From JAHQVI01 sp963727575 (GTDB lineage: Bacteria; Pseudomonadota; Alphaproteobacteria; Rhizobiales; Rhodomicrobiaceae), in the NCBI GenBank assembly GCA_963727575.1, contig CAVSIA010000048.1, positions 62,001 to 126,000 on the forward strand: a stretch of 64,000 nt of DNA, written 5' to 3'. Shown in pieces: positions 39,183-48,498 of this stretch (its first letter is position 1; every line of letters starts with the position of its first letter). The notes beneath the pieces were generated by a model that saw only the letters and a program-made list of their open reading frames with translations, was not told the origin of the DNA and made no database searches. A program made the position numbers and the translations under genes.

Positions 39183-39788
39183 TCAGATTCCGGCCCGCAC
39201 CGCCATGCGGACCAGCTCGGCGAAGTTCTTCGCCTCCAGCCGGCGCATCAGCCTCTGGCGATGGACTTCCACGGTGTTCTCGGCGATGCCGAGCTGAAAC
39301 GCGACAACCTTGTTCGGGTGTCCCTGGACGAGAAGCTCCAGTACCTGCCCTTCGCGGCGCGTCACCTTGTTCAGCAGCTCCTCGCGCGTCAGCGCGCCGC
39401 CGGGGAGCGGCGGCTTCATGCCGAACGCCCGCTCCAACGCCTGCATCAGCGCATCCCGCTCGACCGGCTTTTCAAGAAAATCCGCGGCGCCGCGCTTCAT
39501 CGCCTCGACGGCCATCGGCAGCGTCGATGAGCCGGACAGCATCACAACCGGGCAATGTGGGTGGGTCTCGGCCATAAACGTCACGACCGTAAGCCCGTCG
39601 ACATCCGGCATCCTGACGTCCAGCAGCACGCAGCAATTGCCGCCGATCACGGCCGTTTCCATGAAGGTCTTGCCGCTTTCGAACACTTGCGGCCGATAGG
39701 ACGTGTCCTGAAGAATCGCGAGCACCCGGCGGCGATCGTCCTCCTCGTCGTCCACGATATAGACCGAACGTGTTTGCGATGACCCCAT
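39183..39788 (-). CDS. LuxR/FixJ-family response regulator
   Basis: 201 residues. Receiver domain: VYIVDDEEDD acidic pocket, acceptor Asp in CVLLDVRMPD, VMLSGS, Lys in FLEKPV. Then a GerE/LuxR helix-turn-helix (LTREELLNKVTRREGQVLELL and GIAENTVEVHRQRLMRRL). It resembles FixJ/TodT-type regulators. It lies 50 bases downstream of the histidine kinase gene in the same direction and is almost certainly its output. Target genes are unknown. Confidence 0.92.
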   Translation of the reverse strand: MGSSQTRSVYIVDDEEDDRRRVLAILQDTSYRPQVFESGKTFMETAVIGGNCCVLLDVRMPDVDGLTVVTFMAETHPHCPVVMLSGSSTLPMAVEAMKRGAADFLEKPVERDALMQALERAFGMKPPLPGGALTREELLNKVTRREGQVLELLVQGHPNKVVAFQLGIAENTVEVHRQRLMRRLEAKNFAELVRMAVRAGI

Positions 39789-39838
39789 CGGAATCCAGGT
39801 CCCCTTCGAAGCCGGTACGGCGGGCCGAGCCGGCGATG

Positions 39839-41365
39839 TTACGTCTGGTCCGTAGCGGAGGCGAAGCTTACCGCATTCTTTGGCCAGCGAATGACAAATT
39901 TGCTGCCGCGCCCGCTTGCCGGGTCCGAGGCGACGGTCATGCTGGCGCCGATACCGTCCAGCACGCGGGTGGCGATCGCCAATCCCATTCCGCCGCTCCC
40001 CGATCCGGGCCGAGCGCGGGACCGCCCCCCGATCAGCTCCGCCTGACGTTCCACCGGAATGCCCGGCCCATCGTCCTCGACGCCGATCAGCCAGTCATTT
40101 TCCTCATCTGACACCGAGATCGTCAGACGTCCATGATCCAAGTCATGGTGCTTTATGGAATTGTCCAGAAGATTGCGCAGGACGACATCCAGGAGATTGG
40201 CGTTCACGAAAATACACGGCGTTGCTAAATCGAATTCTATGGAAAATCGTTTGCCATTCGGAAGTGTATTTATAATGCCACTGACGATCGTAGCTATGTC
40301 AACCGCCTTGATCACGATCTCCGATGAAAGCGCCCGGGTGTAGTCGCGGGTTCCTTCCAGGATGGATCGCATCCGGTCGACATGGGCGCGCAGGCGGTCG
40401 ACGGGTGCGCCGGGCATTCCTTCCTCGATCTCGTCGATGACCGCCTGCAGCGATCGCAGCGGGGCATTCAGGTCGTGGCCGACCACCGCTGCGAATTCGG
40501 CAAGCTGCCGGTTTGTGGCTTTCAGCTCCTCGTTCTCCAGGCTCAGCCGCGCCTGCCCGGTCACCAGATCGCTGACGTCCTCGGCCGATGACACGACGCC
40601 GCCGCGCGCTCCGTCCGGCTGCATCCAGCTTTGATGCGTCCAGCGATGGCTGCGCGTGTCCGCCTCGTCCCGATGCATCGCCTCGATCTGGGGCGGGCCG
40701 GTCAGGCCCATCAGGCGCGCCTTGAAATCGAAGCGCGCATGATCCGGCATGGCCGTACCGGCCGCAAAGCAGTCCTGGCCGATCAGCGGCTCGCATTCGA
40801 GCCCGAACGTGCGCGCCCATCGGCGGGTGGCGAACAGATAGCGCGCCTGCTCATCGAAGACCGCGGTGGCGACCGGCATCTGCTCCATCAAGATGTCGAG
40901 CAGCATCTGCCGCTGCACCAATCGCTCGCGCGTGCTCTGAAAATTTTCCTCCGCCAGGCGCCGCGCCCGGATCTGCTTGAGCAGCTCGAGCTCGACCTCG
41001 GACTCCGCGATCAGCCGGTGGACGATGACGTGATAGACGCCAGCAAGGTCGTCCCAATAGATTTCGATCGACATCTTCGACGCTGGATCGTCGCTGGAGG
41101 GCACGCCGACGCGCGGAAGCGTGACGCAGGTGCCATGCGCGTCCTGAAGGTCGAGCAGCTCCTTTTCCAGGCCGAAGAACAGGTCCGTGTTGCGGCAGAC
41201 ATTGGCGCCGATCGGGATCCAGCTCGCCAGCGCGCCATAACGCCAGATGCCGCAATAATGCTCGTCGAGGCCGGCATAGCCGAAGCTGCCGCGCTCGCAC
41301 AGGAAGTCGATCGTCCCGATGAGCTGGCGCAACTCCGGGGCGTCAAGGTCAAAGTCCGCGTTCAT
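39839..41365 (-). CDS. Cytoplasmic PAS sensor histidine kinase
   Basis: 508 residues from ATG 41365. No membrane segment. The N-terminal 130 residues form a GAF/PAS-like domain (FCxERGSFGYAGLDEHYCGIW), then a PAS domain (about 170-290; MPVATAVFDEQARYLFATRRW). The dimerisation helix carries the phospho-His (AAVVGHDLNAPLRSL). The ATP-binding domain shows LLDNSIKHH (N box), VEDDGPGIP (G1) and GGMGLAIA (G2). The gene overlaps the GTPase gene by 17 bases, so it is translated together with it. The coupling suggests that the GTPase/OmpA module feeds a signal to this kinase and the LuxR-type regulator. The frame is intact. Confidence 0.9.
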   Translation of the reverse strand: MNADFDLDAPELRQLIGTIDFLCERGSFGYAGLDEHYCGIWRYGALASWIPIGANVCRNTDLFFGLEKELLDLQDAHGTCVTLPRVGVPSSDDPASKMSIEIYWDDLAGVYHVIVHRLIAESEVELELLKQIRARRLAEENFQSTRERLVQRQMLLDILMEQMPVATAVFDEQARYLFATRRWARTFGLECEPLIGQDCFAAGTAMPDHARFDFKARLMGLTGPPQIEAMHRDEADTRSHRWTHQSWMQPDGARGGVVSSAEDVSDLVTGQARLSLENEELKATNRQLAEFAAVVGHDLNAPLRSLQAVIDEIEEGMPGAPVDRLRAHVDRMRSILEGTRDYTRALSSEIVIKAVDIATIVSGIINTLPNGKRFSIEFDLATPCIFVNANLLDVVLRNLLDNSIKHHDLDHGRLTISVSDEENDWLIGVEDDGPGIPVERQAELIGGRSRARPGSGSGGMGLAIATRVLDGIGASMTVASDPASGRGSKFVIRWPKNAVSFASATDQT

Positions 41366-41867
41366 AGGCTGCACGGGTTACCGATTCGAAGGCGCCTCGA
41401 ACATTGGCGCCGGTCTTTGCGCTGGTCTCGACGATCCGGGTGCGCAATGGCCGCAAGGGCGCGATCAGCTTGGGCAACTCGCCGGGTCCGAGGAGGTCGA
41501 TCTTGTTGGCGACGAGGGCGACGGGGCGGCCGGGAAACGTTTCCATGAAGGTCTGGGCGAGCCGGCCGGCGGAGGTGACGGTTGCCGGGCGCGAACAATC
41601 GCCGATGATCAGTGCGGACGTCGCGCCCTTGATATAGATCTGCTTGAAGATGCTCTCGCCGAAATCGCCGTCGATGTCCCAGATCAGCAGCTTGATCTCG
41701 ACCATCTCTCCCTCGGCCGCCTGGAAGTCGAGCACATAGGTGTAGACGTCGACGCCGATCGTGGCCTTGTAGTCGTGGTCGAATTTGTTGAAAGCGAGCC
41801 GCCTTACGAGGGACGTTTTCCCTACGCCGATGTCTCCGAGAAGCATCAGTTTATGGACTCGTTCCAT
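41349..41867 (-). CDS. Rab/Ras-like small GTPase (prokaryotic Ras-superfamily, Rup type)
   Basis: 172 residues from ATG 41867. All five G motifs are visible: GDIGVGKTS (P-loop), ATIG (switch I Thr), WDIDGDFGE (DxxG; the catalytic Gln of Ras/Rab is Asp here), ANKIDLL (NKxD) and ETSAKTG (SAK). The fold length equals Ras/Rab without a C-terminal lipid motif. Its start overlaps the OmpA-family gene by 17 bases, and its end overlaps the kinase gene. Prokaryotic Rab-like GTPases are known but little studied; the substituted Gln predicts slow intrinsic hydrolysis needing a partner. The upstream ATG at 41918 is too far inside the neighbour to be likely. Confidence 0.9.
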   Translation of the reverse strand: MERVHKLMLLGDIGVGKTSLVRRLAFNKFDHDYKATIGVDVYTYVLDFQAAEGEMVEIKLLIWDIDGDFGESIFKQIYIKGATSALIIGDCSRPATVTSAGRLAQTFMETFPGRPVALVANKIDLLGPGELPKLIAPLRPLRTRIVETSAKTGANVRGAFESVTRAAYERGL

Positions 41868-43668
41868 CCGCCGCCAAAGGCTCTCCTGCTGGCTTGGTCG
41901 GCTCGCCGATATAGGCAAGCTCGAATTCGACGCGGCGATTGCTGCTGTAGGGGCCTTTGTCGTAGCTCAGCAGGATGCCGCGCGGACGGCCGAGGATCTT
42001 CATGCGCGTGCGGCTGACGCCGAGCTTCTCCAGCTCGCCCGCCACCTGTTCCGCCCGCTGGGTCGCCAGCGCATCGTTCCCATCCGCGGTGCCGGTCGGG
42101 TCGGTATAGCCGATAATCCGGATCCGGGCATTGGTGGCGGCATCAAGCAGGTCGCGAAGCTGTCCCAGCGTGGCGATAGCCATGTCATGGTCGCGGAACT
42201 GGGCGCCGTCTGCGTAGAAGATCGCGTGCGTCGCAACCCATTGGCTCAGTTTCAGATGCGGGTCCTGCGTGATCCGGTGCAACTCGTCGAGGCGGGCGGT
42301 GAGGGCGGCCGTGCTCGCCTTGAGCTGCTTGTCGACGTCGCCGATCTCGGCGCGGGTCGCCGCAACCTCGGCGGCGGTCCGCAGCGACGCCTCCTCCTCG
42401 ACCTTCGCTACCAGCGCATTCAGATCGGCGACGGAGCCCGAGAGCCTCGAATTCAGATCCGCAACCGTGCCGGACATCTTCATATATTCGCTGAGCGCCG
42501 GCACGACGATGAGCTGCGGTGTCAATTTGACCGGATCGAGGCGCGCCGCAGCCGCCTTGACGAAGGCATCCCGGTCGGCTTCGCTCGGCACGAGCCCCGC
42601 AACGGTTACCGCGCTCCGGTCGCTGGCGACGTCGATCCGCAATGGGAACGCCTGCAGCGCGGCGCGGCTGTCGATGACGGCGCGCACTTCACCGGCGAGC
42701 CGCGCCACTGCGACCTTCTCCCTGTAGCCCTGATAGGCGATCAGCCCGGCAAGGACCGTCAACCCGCCGAAAACGGCCAGGGCCAGGATCGGCGGCTGCT
42801 TGTAGTTCGCCAGCAGCGCGGTAATTCCGTCGGCAAGCTCGGCAAGCACCTCGCGGCGCTGGAGCGTTCCCTCCTGATGAAAGTCGGTCAGCTTCTCCAG
42901 CGTATGGCCAAGCTCGGTGTCGATCGCCCGGCGGATGCGGCGATTGCCCTTGCCCACCGATTTCATCGCCACGAGATAGGCAGCCGAGGCGCGCAGATAG
43001 ACGCGGGACTCGCCCAGATCGAGCGCGCGCAACTCGCTGTCGCGCTCCGCAAGCGACTCGGCGGCAAAATTGTTGATCGCGGTCAGCATACCGCCGATCA
43101 GGTGATCGTCGCCGAGGCTTTCCGGCGCGGCGGGATCGGCGTTCCACGCCTCCATCAGCGTGCCGGAGCTGCGGTCGATCAGGTAAATGCTGGCGATGCG
43201 CAGGTCCTGCCCCTCGCGGATCAGCAGGGTCCGATAGGGCGTGCGCGTCAGCAGGCTTTTGATCCGAAGCCGGACGAAACTGGCGCTGAGCCCACCTTCG
43301 ATACGGCGGTTGGTCTGCTCGACGAAATCGCGGATGGCGCTCGACACATAGGCGCGGATGAGCCGGCCCATGATCGGATAGAGCGCATCCACCACCTCGT
43401 CGCTCGCATTGCGGATCTCCCGCCGGATCGCGGCGACGATGACCGGCGCGATGGCCGCTGCCAGCTCGCGGTGGTTCTTGATGTCGGCTTCACGCAGCGA
43501 GTTGGCGAGGATGTCGGCGACGCTGTGCTGCAGCGCTTCGTCGTCCCCCACCCGCGCGTCGTGCCGGCGCACCACCTGCTCGATCTCGGCGAGAACCTGC
43601 TGCTCTTCCTTGAGCAGCAGCGACTTCAGCCGGGAGAACTCGCCGCTATTGTGATGCAGACTATTCAT
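41851..43668 (-). CDS. OmpA-family membrane protein with cytoplasmic Roadblock-like region and BON-like domain
   Basis: 605 residues from ATG 43668. Residues 1-280 are cytoplasmic: a helical part (LYPIMGRLIRAYV) and then IYLIDRSSGTLMEAW, LIGGMLTAINNFAAES and LRASAAYLVAMKSVGKG, a pattern like Roadblock/LC7 regulators of small GTPases. One membrane helix follows (ILALAVFGGLTVLAGLIAY, about 290-310). Next come a BON-like domain (VTVAGLVPSEADRDAF), a coiled coil and an OmpA/MotB peptidoglycan-binding domain (IRIIGYTDPTGTADGN, LATQRAEQVAGEL, SSNRRVEFEL). This architecture occurs in cyanobacteria and other phyla. The Roadblock-like region is the obvious partner of the GTPase encoded next. Confidence 0.88.
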   Translation of the reverse strand: MNSLHHNSGEFSRLKSLLLKEEQQVLAEIEQVVRRHDARVGDDEALQHSVADILANSLREADIKNHRELAAAIAPVIVAAIRREIRNASDEVVDALYPIMGRLIRAYVSSAIRDFVEQTNRRIEGGLSASFVRLRIKSLLTRTPYRTLLIREGQDLRIASIYLIDRSSGTLMEAWNADPAAPESLGDDHLIGGMLTAINNFAAESLAERDSELRALDLGESRVYLRASAAYLVAMKSVGKGNRRIRRAIDTELGHTLEKLTDFHQEGTLQRREVLAELADGITALLANYKQPPILALAVFGGLTVLAGLIAYQGYREKVAVARLAGEVRAVIDSRAALQAFPLRIDVASDRSAVTVAGLVPSEADRDAFVKAAAARLDPVKLTPQLIVVPALSEYMKMSGTVADLNSRLSGSVADLNALVAKVEEEASLRTAAEVAATRAEIGDVDKQLKASTAALTARLDELHRITQDPHLKLSQWVATHAIFYADGAQFRDHDMAIATLGQLRDLLDAATNARIRIIGYTDPTGTADGNDALATQRAEQVAGELEKLGVSRTRMKILGRPRGILLSYDKGPYSSNRRVEFELAYIGEPTKPAGEPLAADGTSP

Positions 43669-43957
43669 GATCGGACGCATCATGCGTCGCAGGGCCTGCC
43701 ATCTGGCTGATGTGGTTGCCGAGCTCGGCGATGGCGCCGCCGATCGAGCGGATCAGCTCCGCCTGTGTCTGCGCCTGCTCGCTGGCCATCGCGGAAAGTT
43801 TCCTCTCCAACGTCTGGCGAAGGTCGCGGAGCTGCGCCTCGAGCGCCGCGAAACGCTGTTCGTTCTCGCGCTGGATGTCGCCGAACAGCAGAACGCGGAC
43901 CTGATCGATTTCTTCGCGATCTGCCTGCTGGTCGCCGGATTGTACTGGATTTAGCAT
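43661..43957 (-). CDS. Small coiled-coil protein heading the GTPase/OmpA module
   Basis: 98 residues from ATG 43957. Heptad-rich from about residue 20 onward (LLFGDIQRENEQRFAALEAQL, LRDLRQTLERKLSAM, then GGAIAELGNHISQMA). No membrane segment or signal. It overlaps the OmpA-family gene (ATGAATAG). A short coiled-coil gene in front of the same OmpA/GTPase pair is seen in other bacteria as far as I recall. Probably an adaptor that binds the cytoplasmic part of the OmpA-family protein. Confidence 0.75.
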   Translation of the reverse strand: MLNPVQSGDQQADREEIDQVRVLLFGDIQRENEQRFAALEAQLRDLRQTLERKLSAMASEQAQTQAELIRSIGGAIAELGNHISQMAGPATHDASDHE

Positions 43958-44256
43958 TGAACTCGCCCACTCAACAATATACACGCCGCACTTTAGCCAA
44001 AGTGAACTCTGGCCAGCACTGCCGCAGAAAGAAAATAAGTATAGTTACCTATCACGTCCGATGGCAGCGTGCAAATATGCCGTTCGTTGTATTCTTGCAT
44101 GCCGCTATGCGATTTCGCATTACACTTATTAGTAGAGCATTTTCGTCGAATGCCATCAAGGGATTAGGGGCGCGCCTTAATGGGATTCCTGAATTTTATG
44201 GAAACTTAATCGATATTATAACGACAACATACCGACTTATTCGATTGGAGAGAAAA
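43958..44256. other. AT-rich divergent region
   Basis: 299 bases between the minus-strand GTPase module and a plus-strand small gene. Markedly AT-rich (especially 44030-44255); promoters for both directions are expected here. No gene or strong hairpin is seen. Confidence 0.5.
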
Positions 44257-44481
44257 ATGATTGAAAGCACCGGCCTCCATCTCGACACCGATCCCGGCGA
44301 CCGCGAAAAGGCGAAAGCCACCGCCCGGATGATCTATTACGCCGCGTGCGATGCCGAAGAGCTTGGCCTCGGCGAATGCAGGCAGTTGCTGATGTTCTGC
44401 GGCACGCTGATGCGCATCAAGTTCGGGCTGAAGGACCACGAGGTGCTTCTCGATCCGCAGCCGGAAAGCTGCAGCTCCTGA
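44257..44481 (+). CDS. Small acidic protein, unknown function
   Basis: 74 residues from ATG 44257 with GGAGAG 6 bases upstream. The sequence is helical (REKAKATARMIYYAACDAEELG, ECRQLLMFCGTLMRIKFGLKDHE) and ends in a polar tail (PQPESCSS). Composition and third-position GC are protein-like, in contrast to the AT-rich upstream DNA. I recognise no family. It stands alone, diverging from the GTPase module, and could be regulated with it. Confidence 0.65.
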   Translation: MIESTGLHLDTDPGDREKAKATARMIYYAACDAEELGLGECRQLLMFCGTLMRIKFGLKDHEVLLDPQPESCSS

Positions 44482-44844
44482 CGAAGCCGTTCAGTGCAGG
44501 CGACCGAGGATGCACCGGACATGCTCTCACGATCATCGACAATCGCGGTGACCCGCCCGGAATAGCGTCAACGCCCGACGGCGGATCATCGCAGACTCAT
44601 TCTTATATGGTAGAGACAGGCGCCGCGCTCCCAACGCTTCGAAATCGAAACGCCCCGCGTCCGCCCGGGCCCTTCGCGCTCGTCTTTCCACGCTGCGCCG
44701 CATTCCCCAATCGCTCCCGCACGACCGCTCTCGCCCCGATCTCCGGCAAATTCGTAGCTTCCATAACGCGGCGAACGTCCGGCGAAACGCCGCTAACCCT
44801 CCAGAAAGGCAATTTCATTCGCGCCGGATTGATGTTTAACTAGG

Positions 44845-44883
44845 GCCAATTGCTGGCTGATGCGGCGGCAATGTCCAATTGGC
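44845..44883. promoter_or_regulatory. Inverted repeat just upstream of the ABC importer operon
   Basis: GCCAATTG (44845-44852) and CAATTGGC (44876-44883) form a perfect 8-base inverted repeat with a 23-base spacer, ending 17 bases before the start codon at 44901. It could be an mRNA hairpin or an operator. The rest of 44482-44844 shows no gene. Confidence 0.45.
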
Positions 44884-44900
44884 TTCCCGGAGAAACATTC

Positions 44901-46494
44901 ATGACGCGGATGAGATTTTTGCTGCCGCTGATGGCGGCTATGGCATTTTCGGGCGCGGTCCAGGCCAAGACCCTGGTGTTCTGCTCGGAAGGCTCGCCTG
45001 AAGGCTTCGACCCGGCGCTCTACACGGCCGGCACGACCTTCGACGTCACCTCGCGGCAGGTCTACAACAAGCTCGTCGAATTCGAGCGCGGGACGACCAC
45101 GCTCGAGCCGGGCCTCGCCGAGAGCTGGAAGATTTCCGACGACGGTCTCGAATACACCTTCAACCTGCGCAAGGGCGTGAAATTCCACACCGTCGAGGGC
45201 TTCACCCCGACGCGCGACTTCAACGCCGACGACGTCGTCTTCAGCTTCATGCGCCAGAAGGACAAGGACCATCCCTGGCACCAATACACGGCCGGCGCGT
45301 CCTGGGAATATTTCAATTCCATGTCGATGCCCGACCTGTTCAAGGAAGTGGTGAAGGTCGACGACTACACCGTCAAGATCGTCCTCGATTAAGCCGCAAG
45401 CGCCGATGCTGGCCAATCTGGGCATGGACTTCGCCTCGATCCTGTCCGCCGAATATGCCGACAAGCTGAAGGCTGACGGCAAGATGGAGATGCTCAATCA
45501 GGTCCCCGTCGGCACCGGGCCGTTCAAATATGTCGGCTATCAGAAGGACGCCGTGGTCCGCTTCGCCGCCCATCCGGACTACTGGAAAGGCAAGGCGCCG
45601 ATCGACACGCTGATCTTCGCGATCACGCCCGATCCGTCCGTCCGCTACCAGAAGCTCAAGGCCAATGAATGCCAGGTCATGGCGTTCCCGAACCCGGCCG
45701 ATCTGGAGTCCATGCGCGCCGATCCGACCCTGAAAGTGATGGATCAGGAAGGGCTGAACGTCGGCTATCTCGCCTACAACACGACGCAGGCGCCGTTCGA
45801 CAACGTCAAGGTCCGCAAGGCGCTGAACATGGCCATCAACAAGCAGGCCATTCTCGACGCGGTCTATCAGGGCGCCGGCAAGGTCGCCAAGAACCCGATC
45901 CCGCCGACCATCTGGTCCTATAACGAGGCGGTGAAGGACGATCCTTACGATCCGGAAACCGCCAAGAAGATGCTCGACGAAGCCGGCGTCAAGGATCTGA
46001 AGATGAAGATCTGGGCGATGCCGGTCCAGCGTCCCTACAACCCGAACGCCCGCCGTATGGCCGAACTGCTCCAGGCGGACTTCGCCAAGGTCGGCGTCGG
46101 CGTCGAGATCGTCTCTTATGAATGGGGCGAATATCTCAAGCTGTCGAAGGAGAAGAACCGCGACGGCGCGGTGCTGCTCGGCTGGACCGGCGACAATGGC
46201 GATCCGGACAACTTCCTCGCCGTGCTGCTCGGCTGCGACGGCGTCGGCAACGCGAACCGCGCGCAGTGGTGCTACCAGCCCTTCGAGGACCTGATCCAGA
46301 AGGCCAAGATCGTTTCCGATAAGGCCGAGCGCACCAAGCTCTACGAAGAGGCGCAGGTCATCTTCAAGGAGCAGGCGCCGTGGGCGACGATCGCGCATTC
46401 GGTCCGCTTCCAGCCGATGCGCAAGGAAGTCACCGACTTCAAGATCGATCCGCTCGGCGGTCACATCTTCTACGGTGTCGGATTGGAGGAGTAA
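44901..46494 (+). CDS. Periplasmic dipeptide/oligopeptide-binding protein, DppA type (frame broken)
   Basis: About 531 residues. Signal peptide at 1-22 (MRFLLPLMAAMAFSGAVQA with an Ala-x-Ala cleavage site). Family 5 solute-binding protein: TLVFCSEGSPEGFDPALYT, LEPGLAESWKISDDGLEYTF, VPVGTGPFKY, VRKALNMAINKQAI, and a C-terminal LLGWTGDNGDPDNF block typical of DppA. The frame is broken at 45391, where TT reading as T gives IVLDKPQAPMLANLG. GGAGAAAC lies upstream of ATG 44901. First gene of a five-gene importer operon. Confidence 0.93.
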
Positions 46495-46517
46495 TCCTGT
46501 CCCAGCTCTAAAAAGAA

Positions 46518-46555
46518 CTCCGCCGCGCGGGTCATTCCGGCCCCGCGCGGCGGAG
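46518..46555 (+). promoter_or_regulatory. Long hairpin between binding-protein and permease genes, covering the permease ribosome-binding site
   Basis: CTCCGCCGCGCGGG (46518-46531) pairs perfectly with CCCGCGCGGCGGAG (46542-46555): a 14-base stem with a 10-base loop. The last four bases of the 3' arm (GGAG, 46552-46555) are the Shine-Dalgarno sequence of the permease gene, 10 bases before its ATG at 46566. Such hairpins protect the upstream binding-protein message and lower expression of downstream permeases. Confidence 0.7.
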
Positions 46556-46565
46556 CTGGATAAAC

Positions 46566-47576
46566 ATGCTGGCATTCATCCTCCGTCGCATCGGGCTGCT
46601 CATCCCGACATTCATCGGCATCTCCATTGCCGCGTTCGCCTTCATCCGCCTGCTGCCCGGAGACCCGGTGCAGATTCTGGCGGGCGAGCGCGGGCTGACC
46701 CCGGAGCGCCACGCCGCGCTTCTGCACGCGCTCGGCTTCGACCGTCCGCTCTATCTGCAATATTTCGACTTCCTGACCTCCGCGCTCGGCGGCGACCTCG
46801 GCCGGTCGATCGTCACCAAGCGGCCGGTCTTCGATGAATTCTTCACGCTGTTTCCGGCAACGCTGGAGCTGACGATCTGCGCCCTGCTGTTCGCCGTGGC
46901 CCTGGGCGTTCCCGCCGGGGTGATCGCGGCGACGCGGCGCGGCTCCTGGATCGACCAGTCGCTGATGGGCACAGCGCTGATCGGCTATTCGATGCCGATC
47001 TTCTGGTGGGGGCTGCTGCTGATCATCCTGTTTTCCGGCACTCTCGGCTGGACGCCGGTGTCCGGGCGGATCTCGCTGCTCTATTACTTCCCCTCCGTCA
47101 CCGGCCTGATGCTGGTGGACAGCATCCTGTCCGGCCAGCGGGGCGCTTTCACCTCGGCGCTTTCGCATCTGATCCTGCCGACCATCGTGCTCGGCACCAT
47201 TCCGCTGGCGGTGATCGCGCGGCAGACCCGCTCGGCCATGCTGGAAGTGCTCGGCGAGGATTATATCCGCACCGCCCGCGCCAAGGGCATGTCGACGGCG
47301 CGCGTCGTCGGCGTCCATGCGCTGCGCAATGCGCTCATCCCGGTCGTGACCACCATCGGGCTGCAGACCGGCGTGCTGATCACCGGCGCCATCCTGACCG
47401 AGACGATCTTCTCCTGGCCGGGCGTCGGCAAATGGATGGTCGATTCGATTTTCCGGCGCGACTACCCTTCCGTGCAAGGCGGCCTGATGCTGATCGCCAC
47501 TATGGTGATGGTCGTCAATCTCGGCGTCGACCTGCTCTACGGGCTGATCAATCCGCGCATCCGGCGGAGGAGGTGA
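46566..47576 (+). CDS. Dipeptide-type ABC transporter permease, DppB type
   Basis: 336 residues, intact. Six membrane segments; begins MLAFILRRIGLLIPTFIGISIAAF as usual for DppB/OppB. The periplasmic loop has LPGDPVQILAG and the coupling motif is EVLGEDYIRTARAKGMS. The end is IRRR. Forms the inner-membrane channel with the DppC-type protein, whose gene follows after 4 bases. Confidence 0.94.
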   Translation: MLAFILRRIGLLIPTFIGISIAAFAFIRLLPGDPVQILAGERGLTPERHAALLHALGFDRPLYLQYFDFLTSALGGDLGRSIVTKRPVFDEFFTLFPATLELTICALLFAVALGVPAGVIAATRRGSWIDQSLMGTALIGYSMPIFWWGLLLIILFSGTLGWTPVSGRISLLYYFPSVTGLMLVDSILSGQRGAFTSALSHLILPTIVLGTIPLAVIARQTRSAMLEVLGEDYIRTARAKGMSTARVVGVHALRNALIPVVTTIGLQTGVLITGAILTETIFSWPGVGKWMVDSIFRRDYPSVQGGLMLIATMVMVVNLGVDLLYGLINPRIRRRR

Positions 47577-47580
47577 CCCC

Positions 47581-48496
47581 ATGCAGGACGCCGCGCTAGA
47601 GCCCACCGCCATCGACCGCCGCCCCACCGGCATCCGGCGCCGTGCTCGCCGAGTTCTGGTATTATTTCCGCGAGAACCGGGGCGCGGTGATCGGCCTCTA
47701 CGTGTTCGTCTTCATCTGCCTGATCGCCATCTTCGCCGACCTCGTCGCCCCCTACGGTCCGGCGACGCAATTCCGCGACGCGCTGCTCGTGCCGCCGGTC
47801 TGGCAGGACGGGGGCAGCTGGAAATTCCTGCTGGGCACCGATGCCGTCGGACGGGACATGCTGTCCCGCCTGATCTACGGCGCCCGCTATTCGCTGTTCG
47901 TCGGCTGCATCGTCGTCCTCGGCGCGATGGTCGTCGGCGTTGCGGTCGGCCTGGTCGCGGGCTTCGTCGGCGGCCTCGTCGACACGCTGATCGTCCGCGT
48001 CATGGACATCATCCTCGCCTTTCCGAGCCTGTTGCTGGCGCTTGCACTGGTCGCCATTCTAGGCCCCAGCCTGACCAACGCCATGATCGCCATCGCCATC
48101 GTCCAGCAGCCGCATTACGTGCGCCTGACGCGCGCGGCGGTGATGGGCGAGAAGCATAAGGACTATGTCACCGCCGCCCGTGTCGCCGGCGTCGGCCCCA
48201 TCCGGCTGATGATCGTGACCATCCTGCCGAACTGCCTGGCGCCGCTCATCGTCCAGGCCGCGCTTTCCTTCTCCACCGCCATTCTCGATGCCGCCGCGCT
48301 CGGCTTTCTCGGCATGGGCGCACAGCCGCCCGCGCCGGAATGGGGGACGATGCTCGCCGAAGCCCGCGAGTTCATCCTGCGCGCCTGGTGGGTGGTGACG
48401 TTCCCGGGCCTTGCGATCCTCATCGTCGTGCTGGCGATCAATCTGATGGGCGACGGCTTGCGCGACGCGCTCGATCCGAAGCTGAAGAGGTCGTAG
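47581..48496 (+). CDS. Dipeptide-type ABC transporter permease, DppC type (frame broken at N-terminus)
   Basis: About 305 residues. The first 20 residues (MQDAALEPTAIDRRPTGIRR) and the rest (VLAEFWYYFRENRGAVIGLYV) are in different frames, with the switch near 47640. The body is a typical DppC/OppC permease: LLGTDAVGRDMLSRLIYGARYS, EKHKDYVTAARVAGV coupling motif, ALGFLGMGAQPPAPEWG. Five to six membrane segments. The ATPase gene starts 2 bases after the stop. Confidence 0.92.
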
Positions 48497-48498
48497 CC

